NCBI RefSeq assembly: GCF_022201045.2
Contig: NC_068563.1
Location: 186,001-250,000 of the forward strand
Direction: 5' to 3'
From: Citrus sinensis
Lineage: Eukaryota > Streptophyta > Magnoliopsida > Sapindales > Rutaceae
DNA: 64,000 nucleotides
Below the pieces are notes generated by a model that was given only the letters and a program-made list of their open reading frames with translations, did no database searches and was not told the origin of the DNA. The number at the start of each line of letters is the position of its first letter. The stretch's first letter is position 1. This document shows positions 24,321 to 41,360 of the stretch, piece by piece. Both the position numbers and the translations under genes were made by a program.

Positions 24321-25204
24321 CTAGCAATAGGCAGCAATATCTTCTTCGTCCTCCTCTAAGAACTCCAAATCACCATAATACTTGAAAGCATCCTGCCTAA
24401 TAATACCAGAAAAAGCCACCTCCTCCATTGCTTCTAAACCATTAATCACAGTTCTATAAGACGACCTATCCGGTTCACAACCAACGGTTTTCATCAACTC
24501 ATAGCAATCCACGACAAGGTCCCTAAGCTTAAAACCCACCAGACACTTCAACAAAGCATTGAACCCCTGAATCTCCGGCTCTAAGGAATTTTCAGTTTTC
24601 AAATAAAAGTAAAGAATTTCAACATGTTGGAACAATCCATTGGTGCCAAATACCTGAATCATATCAGCATACAAGGAAACCTGCGGCTTGTACCACTGCT
24701 CCTTCCGAATATCTTCAAACACCTACAATAATAATAATAATAAAATTAAAAGAAAGAAAGAAAAAAAGCAATCAGATTTAATCGTCCAAAATGAAAAAGA
24801 AGTACAAATAAATAAATAGACATGAATGTGGTGAATTAATAATCGAATAGAATAGAGTGCAATAGAGTAAACACCTTAAGCGCCAAGAGACAATGGTTTT
24901 GTCTGAGGAGTTCGCGAAGAACGGCAATCATGTCGAACTTTAACAAGCGTCTGAACTTGGAATTGAAGACATGGTCAAGCGGATTACTATGGAGATGCGC
25001 GCGCTTCAAGTGTTGGACAGCTTGGATTGCTTCGATGCTGAGGTTTCTTCCTCGCTGTAAAGGCTTCCTGTTCTGGCCTCTGTCTCTCATTTCTATAACT
25101 AACATTGACCTTGTTGCTGTCACTTGTTGCTTCTGTGTGTTGTGCCATGGCTTTACTTTTACATCGCTCCAAGACGCCGATTTGGCCACACTACTACTCA
25201 TCAT
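24321..25204 (-). CDS. THA8: Short PPR protein, THA8-like plastid group II intron splicing factor
   Basis: A small PPR protein matching THYLAKOID ASSEMBLY 8 (At3g27750 type), which helps splice the plastid ycf3 and trnA introns. Two minus-strand exons, 24875-25204 and 24321-24722, join in phase to 243 aa. An in-frame ATG at 25315 would make 280 aa, but its first residues look unlike a transit peptide; MMSSSVAKSASWSDVKVKPW, Ser/Lys-rich, is the better plastid presequence. The body holds about four short helical repeats: RNLSIEAIQAVQHLKRAH, FDMIAVLRELLRQNHCLLAL, YADMIQVFGTNGLFQHVEIL, FNALLKCLVGFKLRDLVVDC, then MKTVGCEPDRSSYRTVING. The acidic tail FLEEDEEDIAAYC is characteristic. It is divergent from the glutamyl-tRNA synthetase gene. 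Confidence 0.87.
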
Positions 25205-29563
<4,359 letters not shown>

Positions 29564-30007
29564 GAATCCAACAATTTTGATCGGGCCATTAGAAGAAACT
29601 AGAGATTTTTTTTCTAAAAATTTAATTTGTTTGCCCTGTTTAACTTTGAGAGACAATTTGTATGACATTAGAAGAAAGGACTCGCCTATCGTGCAACAGG
29701 GGCACCATACCACTGCTTTTGTCTTTTCTGTGTAAAATTTCATGAAGCCTTTTCACTTATTCTTATTTGAACTTTGCTTCAAAAATATTAAGTTCATTTC
29801 TCCCAAACCCGTAAATCCTTCAACGGCCGATCAACGGCAAATCGGCTCCTCCGGTGGCTGTGGTTGGTCAGAAAAGACAGAGGGAATTGTGGAGAACAAA
29901 ACTCAAGTGGTGGCGTCACCGGAAACTGGAGAAACAACGGCGAATTGAAGCGGGGATTCTGTGACTTTTCACGGCTTCGATCGGCAGCTTTCCGAATGCT
30001 TTACGGC

Positions 30008-30258
30008 GACAAGGATGACATGGAGATGACCGGCATCGCACGAGCTTCCGATCGGTACCAACCTTGGCCGGTGGAGTTGCCGGAAACGGAAACAAAATCC
30101 GGGTCGGGTTCGCGGGTCGGGTTGACCCGGTTATTTTTGTGACAAGGATGGCGTGGAGATGACCGGCGTCGCACGATCTTTCGATCGGTACCAACCCTGG
30201 CCGGTGGCGTGGACAGAAATGGAAACGAAATTCGGGTCGGGTTCGCGGGTATTTGTGA
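30008..30258. repeat. GC-rich ~133-bp tandem duplication
   Basis: Two diverged copies begin gacaaggatg at 30008 and 30141. Both contain GATCGGTACCAACC, TGGCCGGTGG and CGGGTCGGGTTCGCGGG. The second lacks an internal piece present at the end of the first. GC content is well above the flanks, suggesting insertion of foreign (transposon-derived) sequence, but I could not assign a family. Confidence 0.7.
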
Positions 30259-30672
30259 TAAAGAGAGGGGTATTTTGATAAAGGTGTAATATAGAAGAAA
30301 AATGTATAAATAACAAATAGTATAAGGTTCTAATTATAATGTTTCTATGGATGCAATAGAAATTAATTTAATATTTATGAGGTAAATTTTAAATAAAAAT
30401 AAATGAAAGGGGTTCAATGAAAATTTACAACACAGCTGGCACAAAAGACAAAACCAGTGGTACGGGTACCACGGTGGTACCGTAGTTGGATCCTAGAAGA
30501 AATTATTTTTTCTTGGTGTTATTGAGAAATAAGGTTTTTACTAGCTAGCTATAAGTGTGAGAACCCAGTGTAATGAACAAATGTACTTGCAACATATATG
30601 AATCAAATGAAATGATCGATCCAATTGGTGAAAATAGCAACCAGCTCAACTTTGATTATACAATCTGTTCAT

Positions 30673-30708
30673 TATATATATATATACAGAGAGAGAGAGA
30701 GAGAGAGA
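30673..30708. repeat. Compound (TA)n(GA)n microsatellite
   Basis: A TA run followed directly by a GA run, about 36 bp, in the region upstream of BIG1. Confidence 0.85.
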
Positions 30709-31405
30709 AATACCTATCTGTAATGTTCAAGTAAGGAAGGAAGACATATATTAGGTATTGTGACATCCGCATTAAAGAAACTAAACATGCATTTGGTTGA
30801 TAGAATTCAAAGAAAAGAAAAGGCTCGCTAACGAGTTGAAATGTCACCAACCAACTTTAAAAAAAAAAGAAAAATAATTGAATTATAATTATATTTATAT
30901 AAATAAAAATTGGGAAAATGATATTCGAATAAAAGAAGTAATTCCTCCTAATTAAATCAATTTAAATGAGGACTGTCTTAAAGATCACGTGACAAACACA
31001 AGACAAGTGAAGAAAGGTAGCTAAGTATGAACAGAAGAAAGGACACGGGAGAGCAAATCTACGCATCTATCGGTTCAGAGTTCAGGAGGCGACCAATGAA
31101 TTTGCGATTTGCAAATTCCCAATGCCAAAATCCATAAAACACACACACATAAATACTATTACGTATGATGATGACAAAGTCATAACATTGAACTCATTTA
31201 AGGAAAATTAAACGCCATTTCTCTCTCACAGTCACAGATTCAGATTACATTACAAATTCTCTCTCCCTTTCTCATTCATTCATTCATTCATGTTGAATTT
31301 GAATTTGATGACGAAGGACCAATTAGATCTGTGATACATGCATCCATAGATAGACAGCAGATAGCATTTGAATTGAATGCAATTCCATATCCAAATTCAA
31401 TTCAA

Positions 31406-34400
31406 ATGTCAACTTCTCAAACCCTAGGCGGCCCTTCCCGCTGTGGCCGCGCCGTCGGCCCTTCTCTCGACAAGATCATCAAAAACGCCGCGTGGCGCAA
31501 ACACGCCCATCTCGTTTCCTCCTGTAAATCCGTCCTCGACAAGCTCGATTCCATCTCCGACGATCCCTCCCAAGTGTCATCATCCCTCTTCGGCCTCTCC
31601 CAAAACGACGCCGGACTTGTCCTCCACCCCATTTTCCTCGCGTTAGATTCCGCCTATCCTAAAGTCGTCGAACCTGCCCTCGAATGCGCCTTCAAATTGT
31701 TCTCCCTCGGATTAGCCCGCGGCGAGATTGAAGGTGAGAGTGATAATACTAATACTACTTCTACTACTAATACCAATCAGAAGAATTTTAATATTATTTA
31801 TAAATTGATCGAGGCTATTTGTAAGGTTTGTGGGATTGGCGAGGAACCGATTGAATTGTCTGTGCTTAGAGTTTTGTTGTCTGCGGTTCGATCTCCTTGT
31901 CTTTTGATTAGAGGGGATTGTTTGTTGCTTATCGTTAGGACTTGTTATAATGTGTATCTTGGTGGGTCTAGTGGGACCAATCAGATCTGTGCTAAATCGG
32001 TCCTTGCTCAGATTATGGTGATTGTTTTCACTAGAGTCGAGGAGGATTCTATGAATGTACCTCATTTTAAGACCATATCTGTCAGTGAATTGTTGGAGTT
32101 TGCTGATAAGAGCTTGAATGAAGGAAGCTCGATTCATTTTTGCCAGAATTTTATTAATGAGGTAATGGGAGCGAGTGAAGGGGTGTTTGAGCCAGCTATG
32201 CTGCAGTTAAAGCAAAATGTGAGCACAAAATTGCCAAATGGCGATACTGAGGTGGCGACAGAGGATGAGAAAGGTGAGGTGGTGAAGGAGGGTGAAAAAG
32301 GTGAAGGTGAGGTGGCGAAGGAGGGTGAAAATGGTGGAGGTCGGGTACCGAAAGAGGGTGAGACAGGTGAAGGTCAGGTGCCGAAAGAGGGTGAGAAAGG
32401 TGGGGGCCAGGCACTGAAAGAGGGTGAAAAAGGTGAAGGTCAGGCGCCGAAAGAGGGTAAGGAAGGTGAAGGCCAGGTACTGAAAGATGATGAAAAAGGT
32501 GAAGATCGGGTGGTGAAAGAGGGTGAGAAAGGTGAAGGTGGGGAAGGACAAGGGAATGGCGGAGCGGAGTTGGGTGGTGAAAGTAAGATTAGGGAGGATG
32601 GGTTTCTTCTGTTTAAGAATATTTGTAAATTATCCATGAAGTTTTCATCACAGGAGAATCCAGATGATCTAATCCTTCTGAGAGGAAAGATTTTATCTCT
32701 GGAACTGCTCAAGGTTGTCACGGACAATGGGGGTCCTGTTTGGCTATCCAATGCGAGGCAAGTTTTTGTTTTTCTTACCAAGTTCTGTACTTTACCCACT
32801 ATAAGCTTATTTTGTATTGTTACTTTTGATGGTACTAAACCTATGCCTATTAACATCTGACTTCTGGTTTCGGATGCTTGCATTTTTGCCTTTGCATGTT
32901 GTGACTCACAACTGGCACAGCTGAACAATGTAATCATTTATTATTCTTTAACTTTTCCAACTAGCTATTTGTTTATTAGGGCATCATTGATCGGTTGAAG
33001 CATGCTGCTTGATTGATACAATGAATACAAGGAGTTGTTCGAAGTGGATTTAAATGCTAAATTATTCCGAAAATAAAAGTGGTGAGGCAGGATTGGATTT
33101 AAATTCTGCTAGGAAGCAATTTCATATCTAGAATTTGTTTCAGTTGTGCGTTAAGTAACCTTTTATTCTGTCTTAAAAGGTTTCTACCCTGATACTCCTA
33201 GAAAATTCCCTATGGTAATTGTGCTATTATTATACTAATTTTACTGGCTTGCCTTAGTGGTTTTTAAGCAATTTTATTTGGCTGATCGTCCAATTTTGAA
33301 TCTTGGGGGAAGTAGGGGATTCAAAAATGATTTCAGCTTTGCCCTCCTCTCTGCCTTTTTTTTCATTCAAAAAAAAAAATCTCACTGGCTCTTATAAATT
33401 ATTTAAATTATACAGTTTATGTAATTTATTAACTAACCGAATTAAATATAAGAAAGAAGTATGATTATTTGGATACAAACTTCTGTGAGAATGAAATCCC
33501 TTAAATCTTTCTGTTTATTGCCTCCACAATTTCTGCGTGATTTTAAAACTTGTTCTGCCTTTGTTGCTATATGGAGAATGATTTTCTTAATTAAACTGTA
33601 TATTATTCTATAATGGTTAAATCTTTTGTACAAAAATTAATTCCTTTTCCCTTTGAACAGGTTTCTCATTGCTATCAAGCAGTTTCTCTGTTTATCATTG
33701 TTAAAGAACAGTGCATTATCGGTTATGGCTGTTTTCCAACTTCAGTGTTCTATTTTTATGAGCTTGTTATCAAAATACAGATCAGGACTGAAAGCAGAAA
33801 TTGGGATATTCTTTCCCATGCTTGTCCTCCGGGTGCTTGAAAATGTTCTTCAACCAAGTTTTGTACAGAAGATGACTGTCCTTAACTTATTGGAGAAGAT
33901 CTCCCAAGATTCGCAGATTATTGTTGATGTATTTGTGAACTATGACTGTGATGTGGATTCTCCAAACATATTTGAAAGGTATTACATGTCCGTTCTCTAA
34001 ACATAGTGATTTTATTGCTTTTGAGGCTTAGTTGAGTTATAACTCGTTGAAGGAGTAGAAATTTGTTGTTCAAACAATGTCTGTTTTCAGCTAGGCATTT
34101 TTTGAATTGAAGCTTCACATTAGTCCCCACTCTATGACAGTGAAATAGCAAAAGGAACTCTGCAACTGACATAACTTATGCCCCCCCCCCCCAAAACCAA
34201 AAAAAAAAAGTCATATATTCAGAGTGAAACCTTTGAGGATGATTATTATTACCCTTGTAAATATGCTAGGGAAGTACTATTCTTGCAATTACTCTCTTTC
34301 TCACTCTCTCTCTCTCCCCTTCACACACACACGCACACTCACATATACGTGCTAGTCTATTAGCAGTGGTATGGGGTTTAGTAAAATGTATTAAAACCCT

Positions 34401-37400
34401 TATAATTCCATCAGATGCTTGCAGGATTGTCAATGGCCTTCTGAAAACTGCTTTAGGACCACCTCCTGGTTCAACCACATCTTTGTCTCCGGCCCAGGAT
34501 ATTGCTTTTCGGTATGAATCAGTGAAGTGCTTAGTTAGCATCATAAGGTCAATGGGGACTTGGATGGACCAACAGCTGAGAATAGGAGAAACCTATTTGC
34601 CTAAGGGTTCTGAGACTGATTCATCAATAGATAATAATTCAATTCCTAATGGAGAAGATGGAAGCGTCCCTGACTATGAGTTTCATGCAGAAGTAAATCC
34701 TGAATTTTCAGATGCTGCAACGCTTGAGCAACGGAGGGCTTATAAAATTGAACTCCAGGTTGGTATTGCTTTACATTGATGTAAATGATGCACTTATTTT
34801 ATCATCTAATTTCCTTCACCTTATATCGCCTTGTGGTGACACCTTATTGGGTTATGCAGAAAGGTATATCGCTTTTTAATAGGAAACCGTCCAAGGGTAT
34901 TGAGTTCCTGATAAACTCCAAAAAAGTCGGTGACTCTCCGGAAGAAGTGGCTTCATTCCTGAAGAACACTACTGGCCTGAATGAAACCATGATTGGTGAT
35001 TATTTGGGTGAAAGGGAGGAATTTTCTTTGAAAGTTATGCATGCTTATGTCGACTCGTTCAATTTCAAAGGGATGGATTTTGGCCACGCTATAAGATTTT
35101 TTCTGCGGGGCTTCAGGTTACCTGGAGAGGCACAGAAAATTGACCGGATCATGGAAAAGTTTGCTGAGCGCTACTGTAAATGCAATCCAAGTTCATTTAC
35201 TAGCGCAGATACTGCCTATGTTCTGGCTTACTCTGTGATAATGCTCAACACAGATGCTCATAACAGTATGGTGAAAGATAAGGTTTGCATGCGGAACCTG
35301 TTCATTTGTGTCTTCTGCTACACAATTGTGACTTGTGAACCTTGCTTTGCCAGAGACATTTTCTACTTGTCTGTTAACTTTTCATTGATTTTAAAAAAGT
35401 GGCTTATTAGTTGTTTTAAAAGGAGTTATCTTTTAGGGATGTTTTAATACTTTTTAGTCCTTTGGACTTTTTGATTTTTTCTTGCTACTGAGAATATTAT
35501 ATATCTCCAGTGTTCAAATTGTATTTGACAGCAGTTTGTCATCTTCTAGTACTACAGTTCTGGAAATTGTAAAATTTTCAAAATAGATGTATAAAGAACA
35601 TGAATAATCAAGTTTGAAATGTCTCATGAAGCCAATGAAATATGCATGTCATAGTTTTTATAACAAATCATATAACTGTATTGGGAATATTTTGTTTTGA
35701 CTCTGTTATGAATTTGCTGGCTGTGCAGATGACGAAAGCTGATTTTATTAGGAATAACCGAGGAATAGATGATGGCAAAGATTTACCTGAAGAGTATCTC
35801 GGTGTCCTTTATGATCAAATAGTGAAAAATGAAATAAAGATGAATGCTGATTCTTCTGCTCCAGAAAGCAAGCAAGCGAACAGCTTAAATAAACTTTTGG
35901 GGCTGGATGGTATACTCAACCTAGTCATTGGAAAACAGACAGAGGAAAAAGCACTTGGAGCAAATGGCCTTCTGATCAGGCGAATTCAAGAGCAGTTTAA
36001 GAGCAAGTCAGGAAAATCAGAGTAAGCTGTTTCTCAATATATTTCAATGGTTGACAGTGTTACATATTATTCATTAATTACGAGAGTTGATTGGAGCTAA
36101 AATGTGTGAATTTGGATATAGTTTAAGTTGTTTAATACTTCTGCTTGAAACTTCTTTTAACCAGCATTTATTGAAAGGGGAATACTAAGTTACTCCTTGA
36201 AAAGCCTTTATAATTCAGTAGTATCACTAGTATTAATTTTTCCATTCTGCCTCAGCTTTTATATCGAAAAGAAGGTTTTTTTTTTTTTTGTTGGGGGGGG
36301 GGGTTAATGCTGAAATTGAGATTGCATCTCATTTTAGCAATGAATTTTCTTTTGCCATTGGCAGGTCTTTATATCATGCTGTTACAGATCCTGGAATATT
36401 AAGGTTTATGGTGGAGGTCTGCTGGGGTCCTATGCTGGCTGCATTCAGTGTGACTCTTGACCAGAGTGATGACAAGCTTGCTACTAATCAATGCTTACAG
36501 GGCTTTCGACATGCTGTGCATGTCACTGCAGTGATGGGTATGCAGACACAGAGAGATGCTTTTGTGACGTCTGTGGCCAAGTTTACTTATCTCCACTGTG
36601 CTGCAGATATGAAGCAAAAGAATGTTGATGCTGTGAAGGTGAGCATTGATTGAATGTGTAATTGTCAAAAAGAGAAATGTTTTTCCATTTTTTTGTTGTA
36701 AATATTTGGAGCTGGTTGAGAAATGCTTGCATCAGAATGTTTGCACTACAGCCTTTGGGTTTCATATATACTGTACAAGGGGACTGGCAGAGTTAATTAG
36801 ATGATCACGATCATCCTTTACTGCCTTTATGCTTGCTTCCCTGTCTTTTAGATATATGCCTGTTCATTTGAAATCCGTTATACAGAGCACTTAAAAACTG
36901 CTTCTGTGCATTTTACTTTGAAATAGCAGTGGAAATAAGTACTATAAGAACTAGCTGGCCCCTGTAATTATCACTTTATCCATGTGTTTGTTTACTTTGT
37001 GCAGGCAATTATATCAATTGCCATTGAAGATGGTAATCATCTCCAAGAAGCCTGGGAGCATATACTAACATGCCTCTCTCGAATTGAGCATCTCCAACTG
37101 TTGGGTGAGGGTGCACCAACTGATGCATCCTTTCTCACAGTATCTAATGTCGAAGCAGATGAGAAGACTCAAAAATCTATGGGTTTTCCATCTCTAAAGA
37201 AAAAAGGAACTCTCCAGAATCCATCTGTCATGGCTGTTGTCCGAGGGGGTTCATATGACAGCACCACTGTTGGAGTCAATTCACCAGGACTGGTTACTCC
37301 AGAACAGATTAATCACTTTATTGCAAATTTGAATTTGCTGGACCAGATTGGGAACTTCGAGTTGAATCACGTTTTTGCTCATAGCCAAAGGTTGAATAGT

Positions 37401-40400
37401 GAAGCTATAGTAGCTTTTGTGAAAGCACTGTGCAAAGTTTCTATTTCGGAATTGCAGTCTCCAACAGATCCTCGTGTATTTAGCCTCACAAAATTAGTTG
37501 AGATTGCGTAAGATTCTTCAGTCTTTTTGTTAAGTTTTTGTTCCAAATGTATATCTTCTTCTACAAACCACATTAGTTTTGATAATTGAAAGGAAAATTT
37601 GTGATAGGGGATTTCATTGTTGGGATTTATATGTTTCAAAGATAACGTATTTGATGGAAGCCAAGCTGAGTTGGATTTTAAGTTTTCTGATTAGCATAGA
37701 TTCATTGTTCTGATTATGTGTGATGCAATCTGCAATAACAGCATTATAAATGTTGCAGGCATTACAATATGAACCGCATCAGATTAGTTTGGTCTCGCAT
37801 GTGGAATGTTCTATCTGATTTCTTTGTGTCAGTTGGCTTGTCAGAAAACCTTTCTGTTGCAATCTTTGTCATGGATTCATTGCGGCAGCTTGCCATGAAA
37901 TTCTTAGAGCGTGAGGAGTTAGCAAATTACAACTTCCAGAATGAATTTCTTAGACCATTTGTGATAATTATGCAGAAAAGTGGTTCTGCAGAAATTAGGG
38001 AATTAATCATTCGGTGCATTTCTCAGATGGTTCTTAGCCGTGTCAGCAATGTGAAATCTGGGTGGAAAAGTGTTTTTTCGGTATGTAAAGATTGGTACTA
38101 TAGAGTTGCATGTATTATTTCAATTCACTTTATATAGATAGTCAGAATAGTTATATTCTGGTTGGGTGCGTCTCACTCAATGCTGTCCTTTTTCAGATTT
38201 TTACAGCTGCCGCAGCTGATGAACGGAAAAATATTGTCTTGTTGGCCTTTGAGACCATGGAAAAGATAGTGCGGGAATATTTTCCTCATATAACTGAGAC
38301 AGAGTCGACAACTTTCACAGATTGTGTTAAATGCCTTCTAACCTTCACAAACAGCAGGTTTAACAGTGATGTTTGCCTCAATGCTATTGCATTTCTCAGG
38401 TTCTGTGCTGTCAAACTTGCAGACGGTGGCCTTGTCTGCAATGAGAAGGGCAGTGTTGATGGTTCATCAAGTCCACCGGTAAATGACAATGCTCCAGATC
38501 TCCAGAGTTTTTCTGACAAAGATGATAACTCATCCTTCTGGGTTCCTTTGCTCACAGGTAATGTACTTTGCTGTTAGACTCCTGGCAAATATTTTACGTT
38601 CTACATGGAAACAATTCTGTGCTTATGGATGGAAAAAAGTGCATATTTTGATCCAATCTGAATTCTAAATTCTACAAGTAGAGTCTTACTAAAAAGAAAA
38701 AGAAAAAATAAAAAAAGGAGGGGGGGGGGGGGGGAGGGGGGGGGGAATATGAGATGTCTGTGCTTGTTAGCTGCCATTCTGCAATTAAGCACATGTTCAT
38801 GAATTTTACAGATTGAAGAATATGCCAAAACTATGTTTGACAATCAACTGATGAAGGCTATATTTAGTCCTTCTTGGTATCCTTCATACTCGTAATGTTA
38901 GCATCTTAGTGTTAGCAATTATTGACTGTCCTATGCGTGGATGGACGTGGGTGGCAGTTAACTACTTTTTAGATAAGATAGAAGATTACATCTGAACAAG
39001 GATCTTTTTTCCTTTCTTAAATTTGTTTGAAGCGTAAGACATATTAGGTTATAGTTTCCTTCATATTCTTAGTGTTAGGATTATCTTAGTGTTAGGATTA
39101 TAGATTGTCCAATGCGTGGATGGACATGGGTGGCAGTTAACTGCTTTTTAGATAACATAGAAGATTACATCTGGACAAGGATCTATTTTTTCTTTCTTAA
39201 ATTTGTTTGAAGCCTAAGAAATATTAGGTCATAAAGTAGTGCCTGACTGAAATTTATGCATCTTATCTTTTTCAAAATTTAAAACCTGATGTTCTGTTTC
39301 AGGATTATCCAAACTCACGTCTGATTCAAGATCAACTATCCGAAAGAGTTCTTTGGAAGTGCTTTTCAATATTCTAAAGGATCATGGTCATCTTTTCCCA
39401 CGGCAATTTTGGATGGGTGTTTATAGTCATGTTATTTTCCCGATATTTAATGGTGTATGTGACAAGAAAGACATGCCTGATAAAGATGAGCCGGATTCAC
39501 CCACTTCACATTCTCCACTGTCTGAAGGAAGTACATGGGACTCTGAGACTGCTGCTATTGGAGCAGAGTGTCTAGTTGACATATTTATCTGCTTTTTTGA
39601 TGTGGTGAGGTCTCAACTACCAGGTGTGGTGTCGATTTTGACGGGATTCATAAGGAGTCCCATACAGGGTCCTGCAAGCACTGGGGTCGCTGCATTGTTG
39701 CATTTGGCTGGTGAACTGGGAAGCAGACTTTCTCAAGATGAATGGAGAGAGATTTTACTGGCTCTGAAAGAGACAACAGCATCAACTCTGCCAAGTTTTG
39801 TGAAGGTCTTGAGAACTATGAATGACATTGAGATTCCTAACACCTCTCAATCTTACGCTGACATGGAAATGGATTCTGACCATGGATCGATCAATGATAA
39901 TATTGACGAAGATAATCTGCAAACTGCAGCATATGTGGTCTCAAGAATGAAGAGTCATATTACACTGCAGCTTTTGAGTGTACAGGTTTCTTGCTCCCAC
40001 CTCTCTCTTTCTCTCTCCGTTTATGCATGTTTTGTCAGCATGCGTTTAGAATTCCTGAAGCATTGCTTAATTTATGACGCATATCCCTTTATACTGGCCT
40101 TTAAGCATTGCAATCAATTAATTTAGACACAGCCACTATATCAATATATGGCATTTGACACAGCCATATATTTATTTGATTTTATCATTTCAGGTTGCAG
40201 CCAATTTGTACAAGTTGCACCTACGATTATTGTCAACAACCAATGTGAAAATCCTTCTTGACATATTCTCCTCCATTGCTTCGCATGCCCATGAACTGAA
40301 CTCTGAGCTAGTCCTGCAGAAGAAACTGCAGAGAGTGTGCTTGGTATTGGAACTCTCCGATCCTCCTATGGTTCATTTTGAGAATGAGTCTTACCAAACC

Positions 40401-40799
40401 TACCTAAACTTCCTCCGAGATTCTCTCACGGGTAATCCATCTGCAAGTGAGGAGTTGAACATAGAATCACATCTTGTAGAAGCATGTGAAATGATACTGC
40501 AGATGTACCTAAACTGTACTGGGCAGCAGAAAGTGAAAGCAGTTAAACAGCAGCGAGTGGTACGATGGATTCTTCCATTGGGTTCAGCGAGAAAGGAAGA
40601 ATTGGCTGCTAGAACATCCTTAGTAGTGTCGGCATTGCGAGTATTGAGTGGTTTGGAAAGGGAAACGTTCAAGAAGTATCTATCAAATATCTTCCCATTG
40701 TTGATAGATCTTGTGAGGAGTGAGCATAGCTCAAGAGAAGTTCAGCTTGTTTTAGGCACCATGTTCCAATCTTGTATAGGCCCAATATTATTGCAATGA
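31406..40799 (+). CDS. BIG1: BIG1-type ARF guanine-nucleotide exchange factor (Sec7, large GEF)
   Basis: A large ARF-GEF that loads GTP on ARF GTPases at the trans-Golgi network for secretion and recycling. Eleven exons keep phase and give 1822 aa: 31406-32757, 33661-33978, 34425-34758, 34860-35282, 35729-36021, 36365-36638, 37005-37507, 37759-38080, 38197-38557, 39303-39985, 40194-40799. The start [20 protein letters not shown] matches Arabidopsis BIG1 (At4g38200); an in-frame ATG at 31331 adds 25 residues. Order: DCB domain ([14 protein letters not shown]), 11-residue repeats (291-378), HUS domain, Sec7 from residue 669 with the catalytic Glu758 in [14 protein letters not shown] and [17 protein letters not shown], then the HDS domains. 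The 1822-aa length exceeds the roughly 1700 of relatives because of the repeats. Intron 1 uses a GC donor (32758). Confidence 0.93.
32276..32539 (+). repeat. 33-bp coding minisatellite in BIG1 (11-aa repeats)
   Basis: Eight in-frame 33-bp units encode [11 protein letters not shown]-like peptides at residues 291-378 of BIG1; a degenerate ninth precedes them. Units vary mainly at positions 1-3 (EVV, EVA, RVP, QVP, QAL, QAP, QVL, RVV) while KEGEKGEG is kept. The stretch lies between the DCB and HUS domains in a linker that is short in Arabidopsis. Confidence 0.92.
38718..38747. repeat. Long poly-G tract in BIG1 intron 9
   Basis: A run of about 30 bases that are almost all G on the coding strand, interrupted by single A residues. 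It could form a G-quadruplex in DNA or pre-mRNA. Shorter G or C runs occur in the same gene (C10 near 34180, G run near 36291) and near 43732. Confidence 0.8.
38879..39235 (+). repeat. ~178-bp tandem duplication in BIG1 intron 9
   Basis: Two adjacent diverged copies, beginning ccttcata at 38881 and 39058, share TGCGTGGATGGAC, GTGGCAGTTAACT, GAAGATTACATCTG and TTAAATTTGTTTGAAGC. Divergence is roughly a tenth of positions, so it is not a recent event. Confidence 0.8.
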
Positions 40800-41108
40800 T
40801 TTTCCAAAACCACTTACTCCATCTGTCTATATATATTATATGGCTCCTGCTACAAAAGTCCGGGCACTCTGCCGGTATTTAAAAATACAAATAGTAAAGA
40901 TTTTTTTTTCCTTGAAAAAAAAAAAGAAATTAAATGGAAACGGTTCTGTTCCTTACAACACACACTGCCCGTTTGATTTTGTGATTTGAAAATAATTTTT
41001 GAAAATTAGAATACAATTTAAAATTTCGAGTTTTTTTTTATAATCTTTGTTTAGTATGTTTTGTACGTGCTTGGTAAAATATTTGAAAACAGTTATTAAA
41101 TTGGGTCC

Positions 41109-41236
41109 AACTACGGTGCAACGGTGGTACCATACTACCGTTGTATCTAGCTGTTGGATTCATTGGGATTGATGGATTCATTGAGATCCAACGGCTGGAT
41201 GCAACGGTGGCATAGTACTACCGTTGCACTATAGTT
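41109..41236. mobile_element. Short foldback MITE (hairpin)
   Basis: A 128-bp segment whose ends are imperfect inverted repeats of about 35 bp: one arm begins AACTACGGTGCAACGGTGGT and the complement of the other begins AACTATAGTGCAACGGTAGT. The loop carries a degenerate tandem GGATTCATTG repeat and inner inverted bases around the words GTTGGAT and ATCCAAC. No clear target duplication was found. A related half-arm is at 30456-30492 in opposite orientation. Confidence 0.6.
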
Positions 41237-41360
41237 TTCTCCTATTAAATTAAAAAAATAATGAAAACATATATAGAGAGAGAGGAAGAGAATTCTCTAG
41301 TGTGCATGTATTTTATAATTAGAATTTGGTATTAATGAAAGTAATGCTTTCATTGATTTA

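Larger units (their letters stand above)
29564..31405. other. Gene-free stretch, GluRS 3' flank to BIG1 promoter
   Basis: Holds a GC-rich tandem duplication (30008-30258), a short palindrome-rich motif near 30456-30492 related to the hairpin downstream of BIG1, TA and GA microsatellites (30673-30708) and the BIG1 5' region. Open frames through the duplication look like translated repeat rather than protein. Confidence 0.5.

Noticed and set aside
29742-30316. Open frames through the GC-rich duplicated island
   Set aside because: The frames exist on both strands because of the GC-rich repeat; their peptides repeat with the DNA and match nothing known.
32196-32551. Two antisense open frames across the BIG1 repeat
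   Set aside because: Periodic antisense translation of the 33-bp units (Phe/Thr/Leu or His/Pro rich), with no independent support.
31406-40799. Initial reading of the ARF-GEF as BIG2, BIG3 or BIG4
   Set aside because: The N terminus ([15 protein letters not shown]) and the gene neighbourhood fit BIG1; the others start differently as I recall.
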